A stretch of DNA of 64,000 nt from Faecalibacterium sp. HTF-F (GCF_023347535.1 NZ_CP094473.1:1-64000), one strand, 5' to 3'. Shown: positions 1 through 11,894, numbered from the stretch's first letter. A program made the numbers and translations. Notes: generated from the sequence alone by a model not told the origin.

Positions 1-1323
1 ATGGATTCTTTCAAGGACGTTTTAGAGGCCGCGCAGGCGTACTGCAAAACGCAGATGGCCGAGCCGACCTATAATCTCTATATCGACGGGTTGGAGCCCA
101 TCAGCTTTGAGGACTCCAGCCACATCACCCTTTCGGTGCGCAACGACTTCATCTGCAAGATCGTGACGGACCGCTATCTTGGCCTGCTCAAGGAGGCCTT
201 CAAGACCGTGCTGGGCTTTGACGTGGACATCACGCTGGTGGTGCCCAGCACCCCGCCCCACGAGGTGGTGCTGGCCCAGCAGTACGAGGCAAACCCCGCC
301 TCCCCGCAGGGCAACTACGAGTTCACCTTCGAGAACTTCATCAAAGGCCCCTCCAACCAGTTTGCGTTTGCTGCTGCGCAGGCGGTGGCGGCCAATCCCT
401 CCGGCGCCTACAACCCGCTGTTCATCTACGGCGGCTCCGGTCTGGGCAAGACCCATCTGCTCACCGCCATCCAGACCGAGATCAAGCGCACCCACCCCGA
501 CTTCGTCATCATGTATGTTACCTGCGAGCAGTTCACCAATGAGCTGATCGCCGCCATCCGCGCCGGCAGCACCGAGGACTTCCGCATGAAGTACCGCGTG
601 GCAGACCTGCTGCTGGTGGACGATATCCAGTTCATCGCCGGCAAGGAGTCCACCCAGGAGGAATTTTTCCACACCTTCAACTCCCTGCACGACGCCCACA
701 AGCAGATCGTCATTGCCTCCGACCGCCCGGCCAAGGAGATCAAAAGTCTGGAAGAGCGTCTGCGCACCCGCTTTGAGTGGGGCCTGACCGCCGATGTGCA
801 GCCGCCGGATTTTGAGACCCGGGTGGCCATCGTCAAGCGCAAGGCAGAGCTTCTGCATCTGGACCTGCCCGAGGATGTGGCCGAGTTCATCGCCAACCAC
901 CTGAAGAACAACATCCGCCAGCTGGAAGGCGCCGTGAAAAAGCTGAACGCCTACTACATGCTGGAGGGCATCCAGCCGGTCATCAGCGTGGCCCAGAATG
1001 CCATCAAGGACATCCTCAACGAGACCCAGCCGGTGCCGGTCACCATCGAGAAGATCATCGGCGAGGTGTCCCGCACCTTCAACGTCTCCCCTGCCGACAT
1101 CCGCGGCACCAAGCGCAACGCCAACGTTGCCTCTGCCCGCCGCGTGGCCATCTACATCCTGCGGGAGGTCACCGGCATGAGCATGGAGGAGATCGGCCGC
1201 GAGTTCTCTGGCCGCGATCATTCCACCATCGTCTACTCCCTCAAGACCATGGAGCGGGACATGAAGAACGACCAGCACCTGCGGGAGACCGTCAGCGACA
1301 TCATCAAAAACGTGAAGGCCTGA
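1..1323 (+). CDS. dnaA: Chromosomal replication initiator DnaA
   Basis: DnaA binds 9-mer boxes at the origin, forms an ATP-dependent filament and opens the duplex. The 440-residue product has the family's usual length and domains: an N-terminal interaction domain to about residue 85, a short linker, an AAA+ module with Walker A GGSGLGKTHL near residue 145 and Walker B LLLVDDIQF near 204, and a C-terminal box-binding domain with GRDHSTIVYSLKT near 405. The window begins on its ATG, so its promoter and ribosome-binding site are not visible. The next gene is dnaN, and the gap between them holds the origin. Confidence 0.98.
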   Translation: MDSFKDVLEAAQAYCKTQMAEPTYNLYIDGLEPISFEDSSHITLSVRNDFICKIVTDRYLGLLKEAFKTVLGFDVDITLVVPSTPPHEVVLAQQYEANPASPQGNYEFTFENFIKGPSNQFAFAAAQAVAANPSGAYNPLFIYGGSGLGKTHLLTAIQTEIKRTHPDFVIMYVTCEQFTNELIAAIRAGSTEDFRMKYRVADLLLVDDIQFIAGKESTQEEFFHTFNSLHDAHKQIVIASDRPAKEIKSLEERLRTRFEWGLTADVQPPDFETRVAIVKRKAELLHLDLPEDVAEFIANHLKNNIRQLEGAVKKLNAYYMLEGIQPVISVAQNAIKDILNETQPVPVTIEKIIGEVSRTFNVSPADIRGTKRNANVASARRVAIYILREVTGMSMEEIGREFSGRDHSTIVYSLKTMERDMKNDQHLRETVSDIIKNVKA

Positions 1324-1721
1324 CCGGGGAAAATGGGGTAAAAGTCATACTCATTTTGACCTCTAACCCCAAAATATGGGGAAGAACCGGAAGAAAATGG
1401 GGAAAAACGGCCCATATCTTGTGGTAAAAACGCAAACCTTTCCACACTTTCCACAGAGTTTTCAACATTCAACCTGTGTTCTCCACATGGGCTGTGGAAA
1501 GAAGGGGTCCTTCTCACCTTTCCACGATCCATTCACAACACATTCACAATGCCGTGGAAACCCAAACCCCCGCATTCCGACAGGACTTTTCCAAGTTTTC
1601 CACAAGTTCCCCACCCCCTACTACGGTTACTACAACAAGTTCAATAAGATAGACCGGTCCGGAGACTGCATTCCAACCCAAAACAGCATCCGGACCCGGA
1701 AAACAAAGGAGAGAATTCAGT
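1324..1721. other. Replication origin (oriC) between dnaA and dnaN
   Basis: This 398-base gap holds many DnaA-box-like 9-mers on both strands: TTTCCACAC near 1440, TTTCCACAG near 1449, TTTTCAACA near 1458, TTCTCCACA near 1481, TGTGGAAAG near 1493 and a clean TTTTCCACA at 1596-1604. The box type resembles the Firmicutes TTATNCACA consensus with T or C at the variable positions. No ORF with coding character fills the gap. The location between dnaA and dnaN matches the unwinding origin of other Firmicutes. Confidence 0.85.
1596..1636 (+). promoter_or_regulatory. DnaA box, GC-rich element and DnaA-trio (unwinding module)
   Basis: A TTTTCCACA box (1596-1604) is followed by a C-rich run (1609-1618) and CTACTACGGTTACTAC. 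Read 3' to 5' on the bottom strand, this last part gives GAT, GAT, GCC, AAT, GAT. This is the box, GC cluster, DnaA-trio order described for the basal unwinding system of Bacillus oriC. The motif was recognised by eye; which bases unwind is inferred. Confidence 0.65.
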
Positions 1722-2828
1722 TTGAACATCGTATGTGACAAAGTTCTGCTGAGCGCAGCCATCGATGGTGTGTCCAAAGCCGTCACCATGCGTTCAGCGA
1801 TCCCCGTTCTGGAAGGCATTCTGCTCAAGGCCGAGGGCTTCCAGCTCAACCTGACCGGCTACGATCTGGAAATGGGCATCGTGACCACCATCGAAGCCAA
1901 TGTAAAGGAAGCCGGCGAGGTGGTGCTGAATGCAAAGCTGCTCAGCAGCATGATCAGCCGGATGCCTGCCGGTCAGGTGGCCATCACCTCTGCCGAAAAC
2001 GGCAAGACCACCATCCAGAGCGGCGTCGTCCAGTTTGAGATCCAGTCCATGCCGGCCAGCGATTTCCCCGAGCTGCCCAACACCGGAGCCGAAGAGACCC
2101 TGACCATCAAGACCGGCGTGCTGAAAGATATGATCGATCGTACGTTATATGCGGTCAGTCAGGACGAGAAAAAGCCCGCCCATACCGGTGAGCTGTTCGA
2201 GATCCTGCCCGACAAGCTGACCGTGGTGGCACTGGACGGCTACCGTCTGGCCATCGTGGAGCGCCCGGTCACGGCGGTGAAGGACATCCGCATCATCGTG
2301 CCCAGCAAGACCATGACCGAGGTCTCCCACCTGCTGCCCAACGATGACGAGGAGCTGGTGCACATCAGCGCCAACCGCCGCTATGTGGTCTTTATGGCGG
2401 GCGGCTACACCATCATGAGCCGCCTGATCGAGGGCGAGTTCCTCAACTACCGCAACGTGATCCCCGCCGACAGCCGCACCCGCGTGACCATCGACACCAA
2501 GGAGTTCATCGAGACCATCGAGCGTGCTTCGCTGATTATTACAGAGCGTTTAAAAAATCCCCTCCGCATCTCCTTTACAGAGGGTAAAGTCGTCGTCCGC
2601 TGCCAGACCAACCTTGGCCGCGTGGTGGATGAATTCAACGCTGACTGCGAGGGCGACGAGGTGGAGATCGGCTTCAACAACCGCTATCTGCTGGACGCGC
2701 TGCGCAACGCCCGCACCGACAAGGTCCGCATGGAGATCAGCGGCCCTCTGAGCCCGGTAAAGGTGCTGCCTGCCGAGGGCAGCGATTTCCTGTATCTGGT
2801 GCTGCCGGTGCGTTTCAAGAACGATTAA
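1722..2828 (+). CDS. dnaN: DNA polymerase III beta sliding clamp
   Basis: The beta clamp dimerises around DNA and tethers the polymerase; it also binds mismatch-repair and regulatory proteins. The 368-residue product matches the family in length and has the three-fold clamp domains, with the usual C-terminal ending (SDFLYLVLPVRF). The start is TTG at 1722, placed 10 bases after the ribosome-binding site AAAGGAGAG; no in-frame ATG lies in a better place. It is the first gene after the origin. The S4 protein, RecF and RemB genes follow on the same strand with short gaps or overlaps, so they probably share transcripts. Confidence 0.97.
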   Translation: MNIVCDKVLLSAAIDGVSKAVTMRSAIPVLEGILLKAEGFQLNLTGYDLEMGIVTTIEANVKEAGEVVLNAKLLSSMISRMPAGQVAITSAENGKTTIQSGVVQFEIQSMPASDFPELPNTGAEETLTIKTGVLKDMIDRTLYAVSQDEKKPAHTGELFEILPDKLTVVALDGYRLAIVERPVTAVKDIRIIVPSKTMTEVSHLLPNDDEELVHISANRRYVVFMAGGYTIMSRLIEGEFLNYRNVIPADSRTRVTIDTKEFIETIERASLIITERLKNPLRISFTEGKVVVRCQTNLGRVVDEFNADCEGDEVEIGFNNRYLLDALRNARTDKVRMEISGPLSPVKVLPAEGSDFLYLVLPVRFKND

Positions 2829-2840
2829 GAGGGATAATTT

Positions 2841-3056
2841 ATGCAGAAAATTCTCATCCATACGGAGTTTATCAAGCTGGATGCCCTGCTGAAATATGCA
2901 GGCCTGTGCGAGACCGGCGGCGAAGCCAAGGAGCTGGTGCAGGGCGGTGCCGTGAAGGTGAACGGCGAGGTGTGCACCATGCGCGGCAAAAAGTGCCGTG
3001 CCGGTGACGTAGTGGAGCTGGACGGCCAGACCGTGGAAGTCGGGCAGGGGCAGTAA
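2841..3056 (+). CDS. yaaA: S4-domain RNA-binding protein, YaaA type
   Basis: This 71-residue protein consists essentially of one S4 RNA-binding domain: [21 protein letters not shown], then a conserved V-x-V-NGE turn and a C-terminal beta strand. Family members at this locus, between dnaN and recF in many Firmicutes, are linked to the ribosome, but the exact role is not settled. Its stop codon overlaps the recF start by one base (TAATG), which suggests translational coupling. A ribosome-binding site GAGGGATAA lies just before the ATG. Confidence 0.9.
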   Translation: MQKILIHTEFIKLDALLKYAGLCETGGEAKELVQGGAVKVNGEVCTMRGKKCRAGDVVELDGQTVEVGQGQ

Positions 3057-4177
3057 TGCGTCTGCTGTCACTGGAAGTTGCGAACTACCGCAATATTGCG
3101 GCGGCGCAGCTGGAGCCGGGCCGGGAGCTGACCGTGATCTGCGGCAACAATGGCCAGGGCAAAACGAACCTGCTGGAGGCCATCTGGCTGCTGACCGGCG
3201 GCAAAAGCTTCCGGGGCGGCAAGGATGCCGAGCTTGTGCGCCGCGGGGAAACATTCGCGGTGCTGGAAGCCGTCACCCAGCGCACCCGGCAGGAGGATCA
3301 GGAACCGGACGACCCGGCCAGAGTGCGCATCACGGTGGGCACGCCGGACGCGCAGCGGCCCGGGCGGTATGCATCGGTGAACGGTGCACCATCCAAACGG
3401 GCGGCAGGCCTTGCGGGCAGTTTTCCGGCTGTGGTGTTCGACCCCGGGCACCTGAGCCTTGTCAAAGGAGCGCCGGAAGGACGGCGGCGGTTTCTGGACG
3501 CGGCGCTGTGCCAGCTGTACCCCGGCTACCTTGCCACCTACCGCCGCTATGTGCGGGCATTGCAGCAGAAAAACGCGCTTCTGCGTCATTCTGCAGGCGG
3601 CACAGAGCGTCCGTGGGCAGAAAAATGTGCCCTGCTGGAGGTGCTGAACGTGGAGCTTGCAGCGCAGGGCGAGGTCATCCAGAAGCGGCGGCGGGAGTAT
3701 CTGGCCCTGCTTGGCCCGCTGGCTTGCGCCAACTATGCCGAGCTTTCCCACGGGGCAGAGCGCATGGCAGTGCACTATGCCGCCCAGTTTGAGCCGGGCG
3801 GGTTGTCCGCACTTTTGAAGCAGCGCCAGAACGAAGAGTTGCGCGCCGGGCAGAGCCTGTGCGGCATCCACCGCGAGGATGTTGAGCTGCTGCTGGACGA
3901 CCAGCCCGCAAAGGTGTTTGCAAGTCAGGGACAGCAGCGCAGCGTGGTGCTGAGCCTGAAAATGGCCGAAGCGGCTGCCGCTGCCCGGATCACCGGAGAG
4001 CACCCGGTGCTCCTGCTGGACGATGTGCTCAGCGAGCTGGACGAGGGCCGCAAGCAGTATCTGCTGACCCGCATGAAGGAAAAGCAGACCTTCGTCACCA
4101 GCTGCGATGATACCGCGTTCCTGAAAACGGACGGCGAGGTGTACCGCATGAACGGCGGTGTGCTGAGCCGGGCCTGA
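3056..4177 (+). CDS. recF: DNA replication and repair protein RecF
   Basis: RecF is an SMC-like ATPase that helps load RecA at gaps in damaged DNA. The 373-residue product has Walker A GNNGQGKTNLLEAI near residue 31, a signature region near 290 (SQGQQRSVVLSLKMAEA), and Walker B HPVLLLDDVLSELD near 317. Length and order are normal for the family. It overlaps the S4 gene by one base. The product ends with GGVLSRA before a short gap to remB. Confidence 0.96.
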   Translation: MRLLSLEVANYRNIAAAQLEPGRELTVICGNNGQGKTNLLEAIWLLTGGKSFRGGKDAELVRRGETFAVLEAVTQRTRQEDQEPDDPARVRITVGTPDAQRPGRYASVNGAPSKRAAGLAGSFPAVVFDPGHLSLVKGAPEGRRRFLDAALCQLYPGYLATYRRYVRALQQKNALLRHSAGGTERPWAEKCALLEVLNVELAAQGEVIQKRRREYLALLGPLACANYAELSHGAERMAVHYAAQFEPGGLSALLKQRQNEELRAGQSLCGIHREDVELLLDDQPAKVFASQGQQRSVVLSLKMAEAAAAARITGEHPVLLLDDVLSELDEGRKQYLLTRMKEKQTFVTSCDDTAFLKTDGEVYRMNGGVLSRA

Positions 4178-4211
4178 CCGGGACGAATGCTGCAAAAGTC
4201 CATACGAAACC

Positions 4212-4220
4212 TGTGCATAA
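4212..4220 (-). promoter_or_regulatory. Single consensus DnaA box upstream of remB
   Basis: TGTGCATAA here reads TTATGCACA on the minus strand, an exact match to TTATNCACA. It is isolated, in the recF-remB gap, and could be a regulatory DnaA site or a chance match. Confidence 0.4.
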
Positions 4221-4263
4221 ACAGCATTTTATGCATGAGCTGCCGGAATGAGGAAAATACTGT

Positions 4264-4521
4264 ATGTATATTCATCTGGGGCGCGACTACGTACTGAATG
4301 ACCGGGACATCATCGGCATCTTCAACTTGGAGACCACCACCATCACTCCCCGGGGCCGGGAGTTTCTGAACTATGCCCAGAAGAACGGCGCGGTGGTGAG
4401 CCTTTCGGACGAGCTGCCCCAGAGCTATGTGCTGGCGGACGGCGCGGTGGTGGATACGGTCTATCTTTCCGAGTTGTCCCCTGCCGCCATGCGCCGCAGA
4501 GCCGAAAAGATGGTGGAGTAA
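4264..4521 (+). CDS. remB: RemB-like DUF370 regulatory protein
   Basis: The 85-residue product matches the DUF370/RemB (YaaB) family found between recF and gyrB in Firmicutes. It begins MYIHLGRDYVLNDRDIIGIFN and has the conserved T-x-x-G-x-x-F region. In Bacillus subtilis RemA, and to a lesser extent RemB, influence biofilm matrix and osmoprotection genes; RemA is a DNA-binding ring. Here the function is inferred from family and gene order only. The ATG follows GAATGAGGAAAA, a modest ribosome-binding site. Confidence 0.88.
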   Translation: MYIHLGRDYVLNDRDIIGIFNLETTTITPRGREFLNYAQKNGAVVSLSDELPQSYVLADGAVVDTVYLSELSPAAMRRRAEKMVE

Positions 4522-4634
4522 GATTTGAGGAAAACGGGCGGAAAATCCACAGAAAAAGAGGGATGGGAAAGCCCCGGAACTGCCCGGAAAGCCGCACCGC
4601 GCCAGCCGGAACGCCCTCTGCGGGCAGCGAGTGA

Positions 4635-6734
<2,100 letters not shown>

Positions 6735-6739
6735 GCGTG

Positions 6740-6871
6740 CTCGCCCTCTCCGTCTTTGCTTCGCAAATCCACCTCTCCCAAAGGGAGAGGCCTTGGCAAA
6801 GAGATGACGTTTGCGTGGACTGCCAAGGGCTCCCACTTTGGGGGAGCTGGCGCGTAAGCGCCTGAGAGGGC
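6740..6871. repeat. Palindromic intergenic repeat, copy a
   Basis: An element with CCCTCTC and GAGAGGG ends and internal hairpins (CTCTCCCaaaGGGAGAG). It belongs to the dispersed family found between many genes here and separates gyrB from gyrA. Confidence 0.75.
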
Positions 6872-6939
6872 AAGGCTGTTTTCCGAGAAAAAATCCCTTT
6901 CCTGTACAAAAGAGAGGGTCAAACCCTACGGAGGAAACA

Positions 6940-9522
6940 ATGGAAGAAGATTATGTGATGATACCGGGCAGCGGAACCAAAAAGATCATCCGCGATGTCA
7001 AAAAGGAGATCGAGACCGCATTTCTGGACTACTCCATGTCGGTCATCGTGTCCCGCGCTCTGCCCGACGTGCGCGACGGCCTGAAACCCGTCCACCGCCG
7101 CATTCTGTACACCATGCACGAGCGCGGCAACGACCCCAGCCATCCCTACCGCAAATCCGCCGACACCGTTGGTGCGGTGCTGGGCTCTTACCATCCCCAC
7201 GGCGACGCATCGGTCTACGATGCCATGGTCCGTCTGGCACAGGACTTCTCTCTGCGCTATCCGCTGGTGGATGGTCAGGGTAACTTTGGTTCTGTGGACG
7301 GCGACCCCCCGGCTGCCTACCGTTACACCGAGGCCCGCATGAGCCGCATGGCGGTGGAGATGCTGACCGATATCGAGAAGGACACCATCGACTGGGACCC
7401 CAACTTTGACGAGACCAAGAAAGAGCCCAGCGTGCTGCCCTGCCGCTTCCCGAACCTTTTGGTCAACGGCAGTCAGGGCATCGCGGTCGGCATGGCCACC
7501 AACATCCCGCCCCACAATCTGAGCGAGGTCATTGACGGCTGCATCGCCTATATCGATAACCCGGACATCGACCTGCCCGGCCTGATGGAATACATCAAGG
7601 GCCCGGACTTCCCCACTGCCGGCATCATCATGGGCCGCAGCGGCATCCGCGCTGCCTACGCCACCGGCCGGGGCAAGATCACCCTGCGGGGCCGCGCCAC
7701 CATCGAGGAGACCAAGAACGGCCGCACCCAGATCATCATTACCGAGATCCCGTATATGGTCAACAAGGCACGGCTCATTGAAAATATGGCCGACCTTGTC
7801 AAGGAGAAGCGCATTGAGGGCATCACCGGCCTGAACGATGAGACCAACCGCAAGGGTATGCGCATCGTGGTGGACATCCGCAAGGACGCCAACGCACAAG
7901 TCATCCTGAACCAGCTGTACCAGTATACCCAGCTGCAGGATACCGTGGGCGTCATCATGCTGGCCATCGACCACAAGGTGCCCAAGGTCCTCACCCTGAA
8001 GCAGATGCTTCAGAAGTACGTGGAATTTCAGGACGAGGTGGTGCGCCGCCGCACCCAGTACGACCTGAAAAAGGCCAAGGAGCGCGCCCACATTCTGGAA
8101 GGCCTGAAGAAGGCCACCGACATCGTGGACGAGCTGATCGCCACCATCCGCGCCTGCAAGGGCGGCATGGCCGAGGCCAAGGCTGCCATCATGGAGCAGT
8201 TCGGCTTTGACGATCCGCAGGCAGATGCCATCGTCAAGCTGCAGCTGGGCCGTCTGGCAGGCCTTGAGATCCTGAAGATCGAGGAAGAGCTTGCCAGCCT
8301 GCAGGCCAAGATCGAGAACTGGGAAGCCATTCTGGCCGATGACGCCCGTGTGCTTGCCATCGTCAAGGACGAGCTGCTGGAAATGAAGAAGCGCTTCGGC
8401 GACGAGCGCCGCACCGAGATCCAGTCGGTCACCGGTGAGGTGGATATCGAGGACCTGATCGCCGAGGAGCAGTGTGTCTACACCCTGACCGAGGCCGGCT
8501 ATATCAAGCGCCAGCTCAAGGCCACCTATCAGGCACAGCGCCGCGGCGGACGTGGTATCTCCGGCATGACCCGCAAGGAAGAGGACATCGTGCAGGAGAT
8601 GTTCGTAGGTTCCACCCACGACTATGTGCTCTTTGTCACTGACCGGGGCCGTCTGTTCCGCATCAAGGGCTACACCATCGCCGAGGGCAGCCGCACCAGC
8701 AAGGGCAGCAACATCGTCAACCTGCTGCAGCTGGCTGAGGGCGAAAAGGTCACCAACATGATCTGCCAGTCGAAGGAAGCCGACACCGAGGGCGGCTTTG
8801 TGACCATGGTCACGAAGCAGGGCCTTATCAAGCGCACCCCGCTGGAGCAGTATGCCAACATCCGCAAGTCCGGCCTGATCGGCATTGCCCTGAACGAGGG
8901 CGATGCACTGGCATGGACCCGCCTGACCACCGGTCACGATATGCTCATCGTTGCCACCCGCAACGGTCAGGCCATCCGCTTCAACGAAGAGGATGCACGT
9001 CCCATGGGCCGCAGCGGCCACGGCGTGCGCGCCATCCGTCTGGCCGAGGGCGATGAAGTTGTGGGCGTGTGCATCTGCCGCGAGGGCGGCACGGTGCTCA
9101 CCGTCACCGAGAACGGCAAGGGCCGCCGGTCCGATATCGACACCTACCGCATCACCGCACGCGGCGGCAAGGGCATCCGCAACTACGACGCCGCCAAGGA
9201 TAAGGTGGCTGCGGTCAAGATCGTGGATGATGTGGACGACGTGCTGCTGAGCAGTCAGGAGGGCATCATCATCCGTCTGCATGCCAACGAGATCCCGCTG
9301 CAGAGCCGCTACGGCTCCGGCGTGCGGGTAATGCGTCTGGGCGAGAACGACAAGGTGATGGTGCTGGCCCGCACCGACCACGACGACGAGGCACAGACCG
9401 AGCAGATCGATACCTCTGACGCCGATGCCGAGCCCACCGCAGAGCAGCTGGCCGCCATGGAGGCCGCCGATGCAGCCTCTGCCGCCGAGACTCCGGAAGC
9501 GGACGATAAGAGCGAAGAATAA
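6940..9522 (+). CDS. gyrA: DNA gyrase subunit A
   Basis: GyrA cuts and rejoins DNA during supercoiling. The 860-residue product has the winged-helix/tower breakage domain with catalytic Tyr129 in the RYTEAR motif, a coiled-coil region near 420-470, and a C-terminal beta-pinwheel with a GyrA box (QRRGGRG near 537). An acidic, Ala-rich tail ends the protein. The ATG at 6940 follows ACGGAGGAAACA; upstream in-frame codons run into the repeat and were rejected. The quinolone-determining segment reads GDASVYDAM, so the residue equivalent to E. coli Ser83 is Ala90. Confidence 0.97.
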   Translation: MEEDYVMIPGSGTKKIIRDVKKEIETAFLDYSMSVIVSRALPDVRDGLKPVHRRILYTMHERGNDPSHPYRKSADTVGAVLGSYHPHGDASVYDAMVRLAQDFSLRYPLVDGQGNFGSVDGDPPAAYRYTEARMSRMAVEMLTDIEKDTIDWDPNFDETKKEPSVLPCRFPNLLVNGSQGIAVGMATNIPPHNLSEVIDGCIAYIDNPDIDLPGLMEYIKGPDFPTAGIIMGRSGIRAAYATGRGKITLRGRATIEETKNGRTQIIITEIPYMVNKARLIENMADLVKEKRIEGITGLNDETNRKGMRIVVDIRKDANAQVILNQLYQYTQLQDTVGVIMLAIDHKVPKVLTLKQMLQKYVEFQDEVVRRRTQYDLKKAKERAHILEGLKKATDIVDELIATIRACKGGMAEAKAAIMEQFGFDDPQADAIVKLQLGRLAGLEILKIEEELASLQAKIENWEAILADDARVLAIVKDELLEMKKRFGDERRTEIQSVTGEVDIEDLIAEEQCVYTLTEAGYIKRQLKATYQAQRRGGRGISGMTRKEEDIVQEMFVGSTHDYVLFVTDRGRLFRIKGYTIAEGSRTSKGSNIVNLLQLAEGEKVTNMICQSKEADTEGGFVTMVTKQGLIKRTPLEQYANIRKSGLIGIALNEGDALAWTRLTTGHDMLIVATRNGQAIRFNEEDARPMGRSGHGVRAIRLAEGDEVVGVCICREGGTVLTVTENGKGRRSDIDTYRITARGGKGIRNYDAAKDKVAAVKIVDDVDDVLLSSQEGIIIRLHANEIPLQSRYGSGVRVMRLGENDKVMVLARTDHDDEAQTEQIDTSDADAEPTAEQLAAMEAADAASAAETPEADDKSEE

Positions 9523-9537
9523 CGAATCGAGGGCCAA

Positions 9538-9746
9538 CAGATAGCTTTCTCCGCGAACAGCGACGGGTTGCGGTACCCAGCAGCCGCATCGCATTCGCTT
9601 GCGTCTCGCTGACCGCGGCCCCAACGGCAACTCCCTGTTTCCGCCATTGGCGGCGGTCATTGCAGTTGCAGAACCCACGGTTCCGCCCCATCGAGCAAAG
9701 CTCGCCGGGGCCCCACTTCCCGGTCATTCGCTGGAGAAACTATCTG
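9538..9746. repeat. MITE-like element with ~20-bp terminal inverted repeats
   Basis: The left end CAGATAGCTTTCTCCGCGAA (9538-9557) is matched by the reverse complement at 9727-9746 with one change and one shifted base. The 209-base interior has no plausible gene. It fills most of the gap between gyrA and the first glycosyltransferase. Confidence 0.5.
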
Positions 9747-9762
9747 CCGGCTTCCCGGACTG

Positions 9763-9806
9763 AAAATCCCCGCAGATGCCTTTGTGCTGTCTGCGGGGAT
9801 TTTTTG
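9763..9806 (+). terminator. Rho-independent terminator after gyrA
   Basis: A 12-bp stem AATCCCCGCAGA / TCTGCGGGGATT with a 13-base loop is followed by a T-run. Confidence 0.85.
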
Positions 9807-9809
9807 TAC

Positions 9810-9838
9810 TTTTCAGCGGCGGAAAAACAATGTATAAT
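9810..9838 (+). promoter_or_regulatory. Promoter of the glycosyltransferase cluster
   Basis: TTTTCA (9810-9815), 17 bases, TATAAT (9833-9838), about 50 bases before the first glycosyltransferase ATG. Confidence 0.65.
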
Positions 9839-9888
9839 AGAAGCAGTATGTGCCGGAAAAACACGAATGTGAGAAGAGGAACAGAAAC

Positions 9889-10854
9889 ATGACAGAACAA
9901 AAGCGTCCGGAGATCAGCATCATCGTGCCGGTGTACAAGGCGGAAAAATATCTGAACGAGTGCATCGACTCCATCCTTGCCCAGACCTTCACGGACTTTG
10001 AGCTGATTTTGGTAGACGACGGCTCCCCGGATAACTGCCCTGCCCTGTGCGATGCGGCGGCAGCAAAGGACAGCCGCATCCGGGTCATCCACAAACCGAA
10101 CGGCGGTGTAAGCACGGCCCGCAATGCGGGTTTGGCAGCTGCGCAGGGAAATTGGATCGGCTTTGTGGATTCGGATGATGTGATTGATAAGACTTACTAT
10201 GAAAAGCTGTACCGTGCGGCAAAGCAGTCTGGTGCCGAAATTGCAGCCAGCAACATTCTGTACGCAAACGCGGATGGCACCCCGAACAACTACAAGGACC
10301 TGCCGCTCAAAAATGAGGTGCTGACCATTGACGAAGCAGCACATCGCATCCGTATGACACCGCTGGTTCAGGCTGCAACCAGATTGCATCGTCGGGACGT
10401 GATAGAGAAGATCCATTTTCCGGATGGCAAAAACTACGAAGATGCGTTCACGACGCCGACCATTTTTGAAAATTCTACAGCAGTTGCCTGTGTGGAGGAA
10501 ATGCTTTACCATTACCGCCTTCATCCCAGCAGCATCATGCATGAAAAGGTCGGCCTGAAAAATCTGGATGAGATCGATGCCAACTATGGTTTACTCCAAT
10601 GCGCGCTCCGGTACGGCAAAAAAGACACCGCCCTGCTGGAATATAAAATCATGAAAAGCTATTTCAAAAAAATCATGAAAAACCTTCCCCTGGAAGACCG
10701 GAATGACCCGAAGGTACAGCAGACCATCGATCTGATCTGCAAGGCAGAAACAGAGGTCAGGCAGGCCGGGGCAGATACCCTGCGCAATAAGCTGGAAGCG
10801 GCCGTGTGGTTCTGGAACAAAACCGTTTATTATCACCTGAAAGGCTGGGCCTGA
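9889..10854 (+). CDS. Family 2 glycosyltransferase, tandem copy 1
   Basis: A 321-residue GT-A type enzyme that would transfer a sugar from a nucleotide-sugar to a surface glycan. The N-terminal half carries the family core: ISIIVPVYKAEKYL, the nucleotide-binding LILVDDGSPD, and the metal-binding GFVDSDD near residue 85. The C-terminal half is variable and has no membrane segment, so it is probably cytosolic or peripheral. The ATG at 9889 follows AGAGGAACAG; an in-frame GTG at 9850 has no good ribosome-binding site. It is first of four tandem paralogues whose first ~100 codons are nearly identical in DNA. The acceptor and sugar cannot be read from the sequence. Confidence 0.9.
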   Translation: MTEQKRPEISIIVPVYKAEKYLNECIDSILAQTFTDFELILVDDGSPDNCPALCDAAAAKDSRIRVIHKPNGGVSTARNAGLAAAQGNWIGFVDSDDVIDKTYYEKLYRAAKQSGAEIAASNILYANADGTPNNYKDLPLKNEVLTIDEAAHRIRMTPLVQAATRLHRRDVIEKIHFPDGKNYEDAFTTPTIFENSTAVACVEEMLYHYRLHPSSIMHEKVGLKNLDEIDANYGLLQCALRYGKKDTALLEYKIMKSYFKKIMKNLPLEDRNDPKVQQTIDLICKAETEVRQAGADTLRNKLEAAVWFWNKTVYYHLKGWA

Positions 10855-10880
10855 TCAGAAGTCGTGAAGGAGAGAATGTT

Positions 10881-11882
10881 GTGAGTGAAAAGAGAGCGGA
10901 GAGCCGCCCGGAGATCAGCGTCATCGTGCCGGTGTACAAGGTGGAACGATATCTGAACGAGTGCATCGACTCCATCCTTGCCCAGACCTTCACGGATTTT
11001 GAGCTGATCTTGGTAGACGACGGCTCCCCGGACGGCTGCCCTGCCCTGTGCGATGCGGCGGCAGCAAAGGACAGCCGTATCCGGGTCATTCACAAACCGA
11101 ACGGTGGGGTGAGTTCAGCCCGCAATGCCGGGCTGGATGCTGTCCGCGGAAACTGGATCGGCTTTGTGGATTCGGATGATTCCATCGATCCCTCTTACTA
11201 TGAGAAGCTGCATCAAGCTGCGGTGCAGTCTGGTGCAGAGATCGCAATTGGAGATATCCTCTATTTTGAGGCGGATGGTTCACTGAGCGGATATCAGGAA
11301 AAAGCACTCCAGACAGAGGTGATCTCCGGGGACGAGGCCATCCACCGGATGCGGCTCACACCATTTATCCACCTGACGACTCGTCTGCATCGTCGGGAAC
11401 TTTTTGATACACTCCGTTTTCCGGTGGGCAAAAACTATGAGGATGCCTTTACGACACCGCTGATTCTGGAACAGGTCACAAAAGTTGCCTGTGTAGGAGA
11501 ACCGCTTTATCATTACAAATTCAACCCTGTGGGGATCGTGAGGACGAAGTTCGATTTTAAAAATTTGAATGAAGTATACGCGAACTACGCTTTGCTGGAA
11601 TGTGCCTTGAGACATGGAAAGAAAGACACTGCTTATCTGCAGTATATCATTATGAAAAACTTTGCCCGGAAAATACGCAGGCAGCTGCCGCCGGAAAAAA
11701 GAAATGATGCACAGGTACAGCAGATGGAAGCCTGCCTGAAAAAGGCAGGGGCCGAGGTAAGGCAGGCAGGGGCATTCACGGTGCAGAACTGGCTGGAAGC
11801 AGAGCTGCGGGCAGTCAATGCGCCGCTGTATAACCGCTGCAAATATAAGATCCGGCAGACAAAACCGAAAAAATGCAGGTAA
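10881..11882 (+). CDS. Family 2 glycosyltransferase, tandem copy 2
   Basis: A 333-residue paralogue of the preceding gene, with ISVIVPVYKVERYL, LILVDDGSPD and GFVDSDDSID. The start is GTG at 10881 after AAGGAGAGAATGTT; a longer reading would overlap copy 1. Its C-terminal half is closest to copy 1: both have YGKKDTA/HGKKDTA-like motifs and a KNYEDAFTTP segment. This suggests copies 1 and 2 form one recent pair. The 26-base gap to copy 1 and 12-base gap to copy 3 imply one operon. Specificity is unknown. Confidence 0.9.
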   Translation: MSEKRAESRPEISVIVPVYKVERYLNECIDSILAQTFTDFELILVDDGSPDGCPALCDAAAAKDSRIRVIHKPNGGVSSARNAGLDAVRGNWIGFVDSDDSIDPSYYEKLHQAAVQSGAEIAIGDILYFEADGSLSGYQEKALQTEVISGDEAIHRMRLTPFIHLTTRLHRRELFDTLRFPVGKNYEDAFTTPLILEQVTKVACVGEPLYHYKFNPVGIVRTKFDFKNLNEVYANYALLECALRHGKKDTAYLQYIIMKNFARKIRRQLPPEKRNDAQVQQMEACLKKAGAEVRQAGAFTVQNWLEAELRAVNAPLYNRCKYKIRQTKPKKCR

Positions 11883-11894
11883 GGAGAAACCGTT

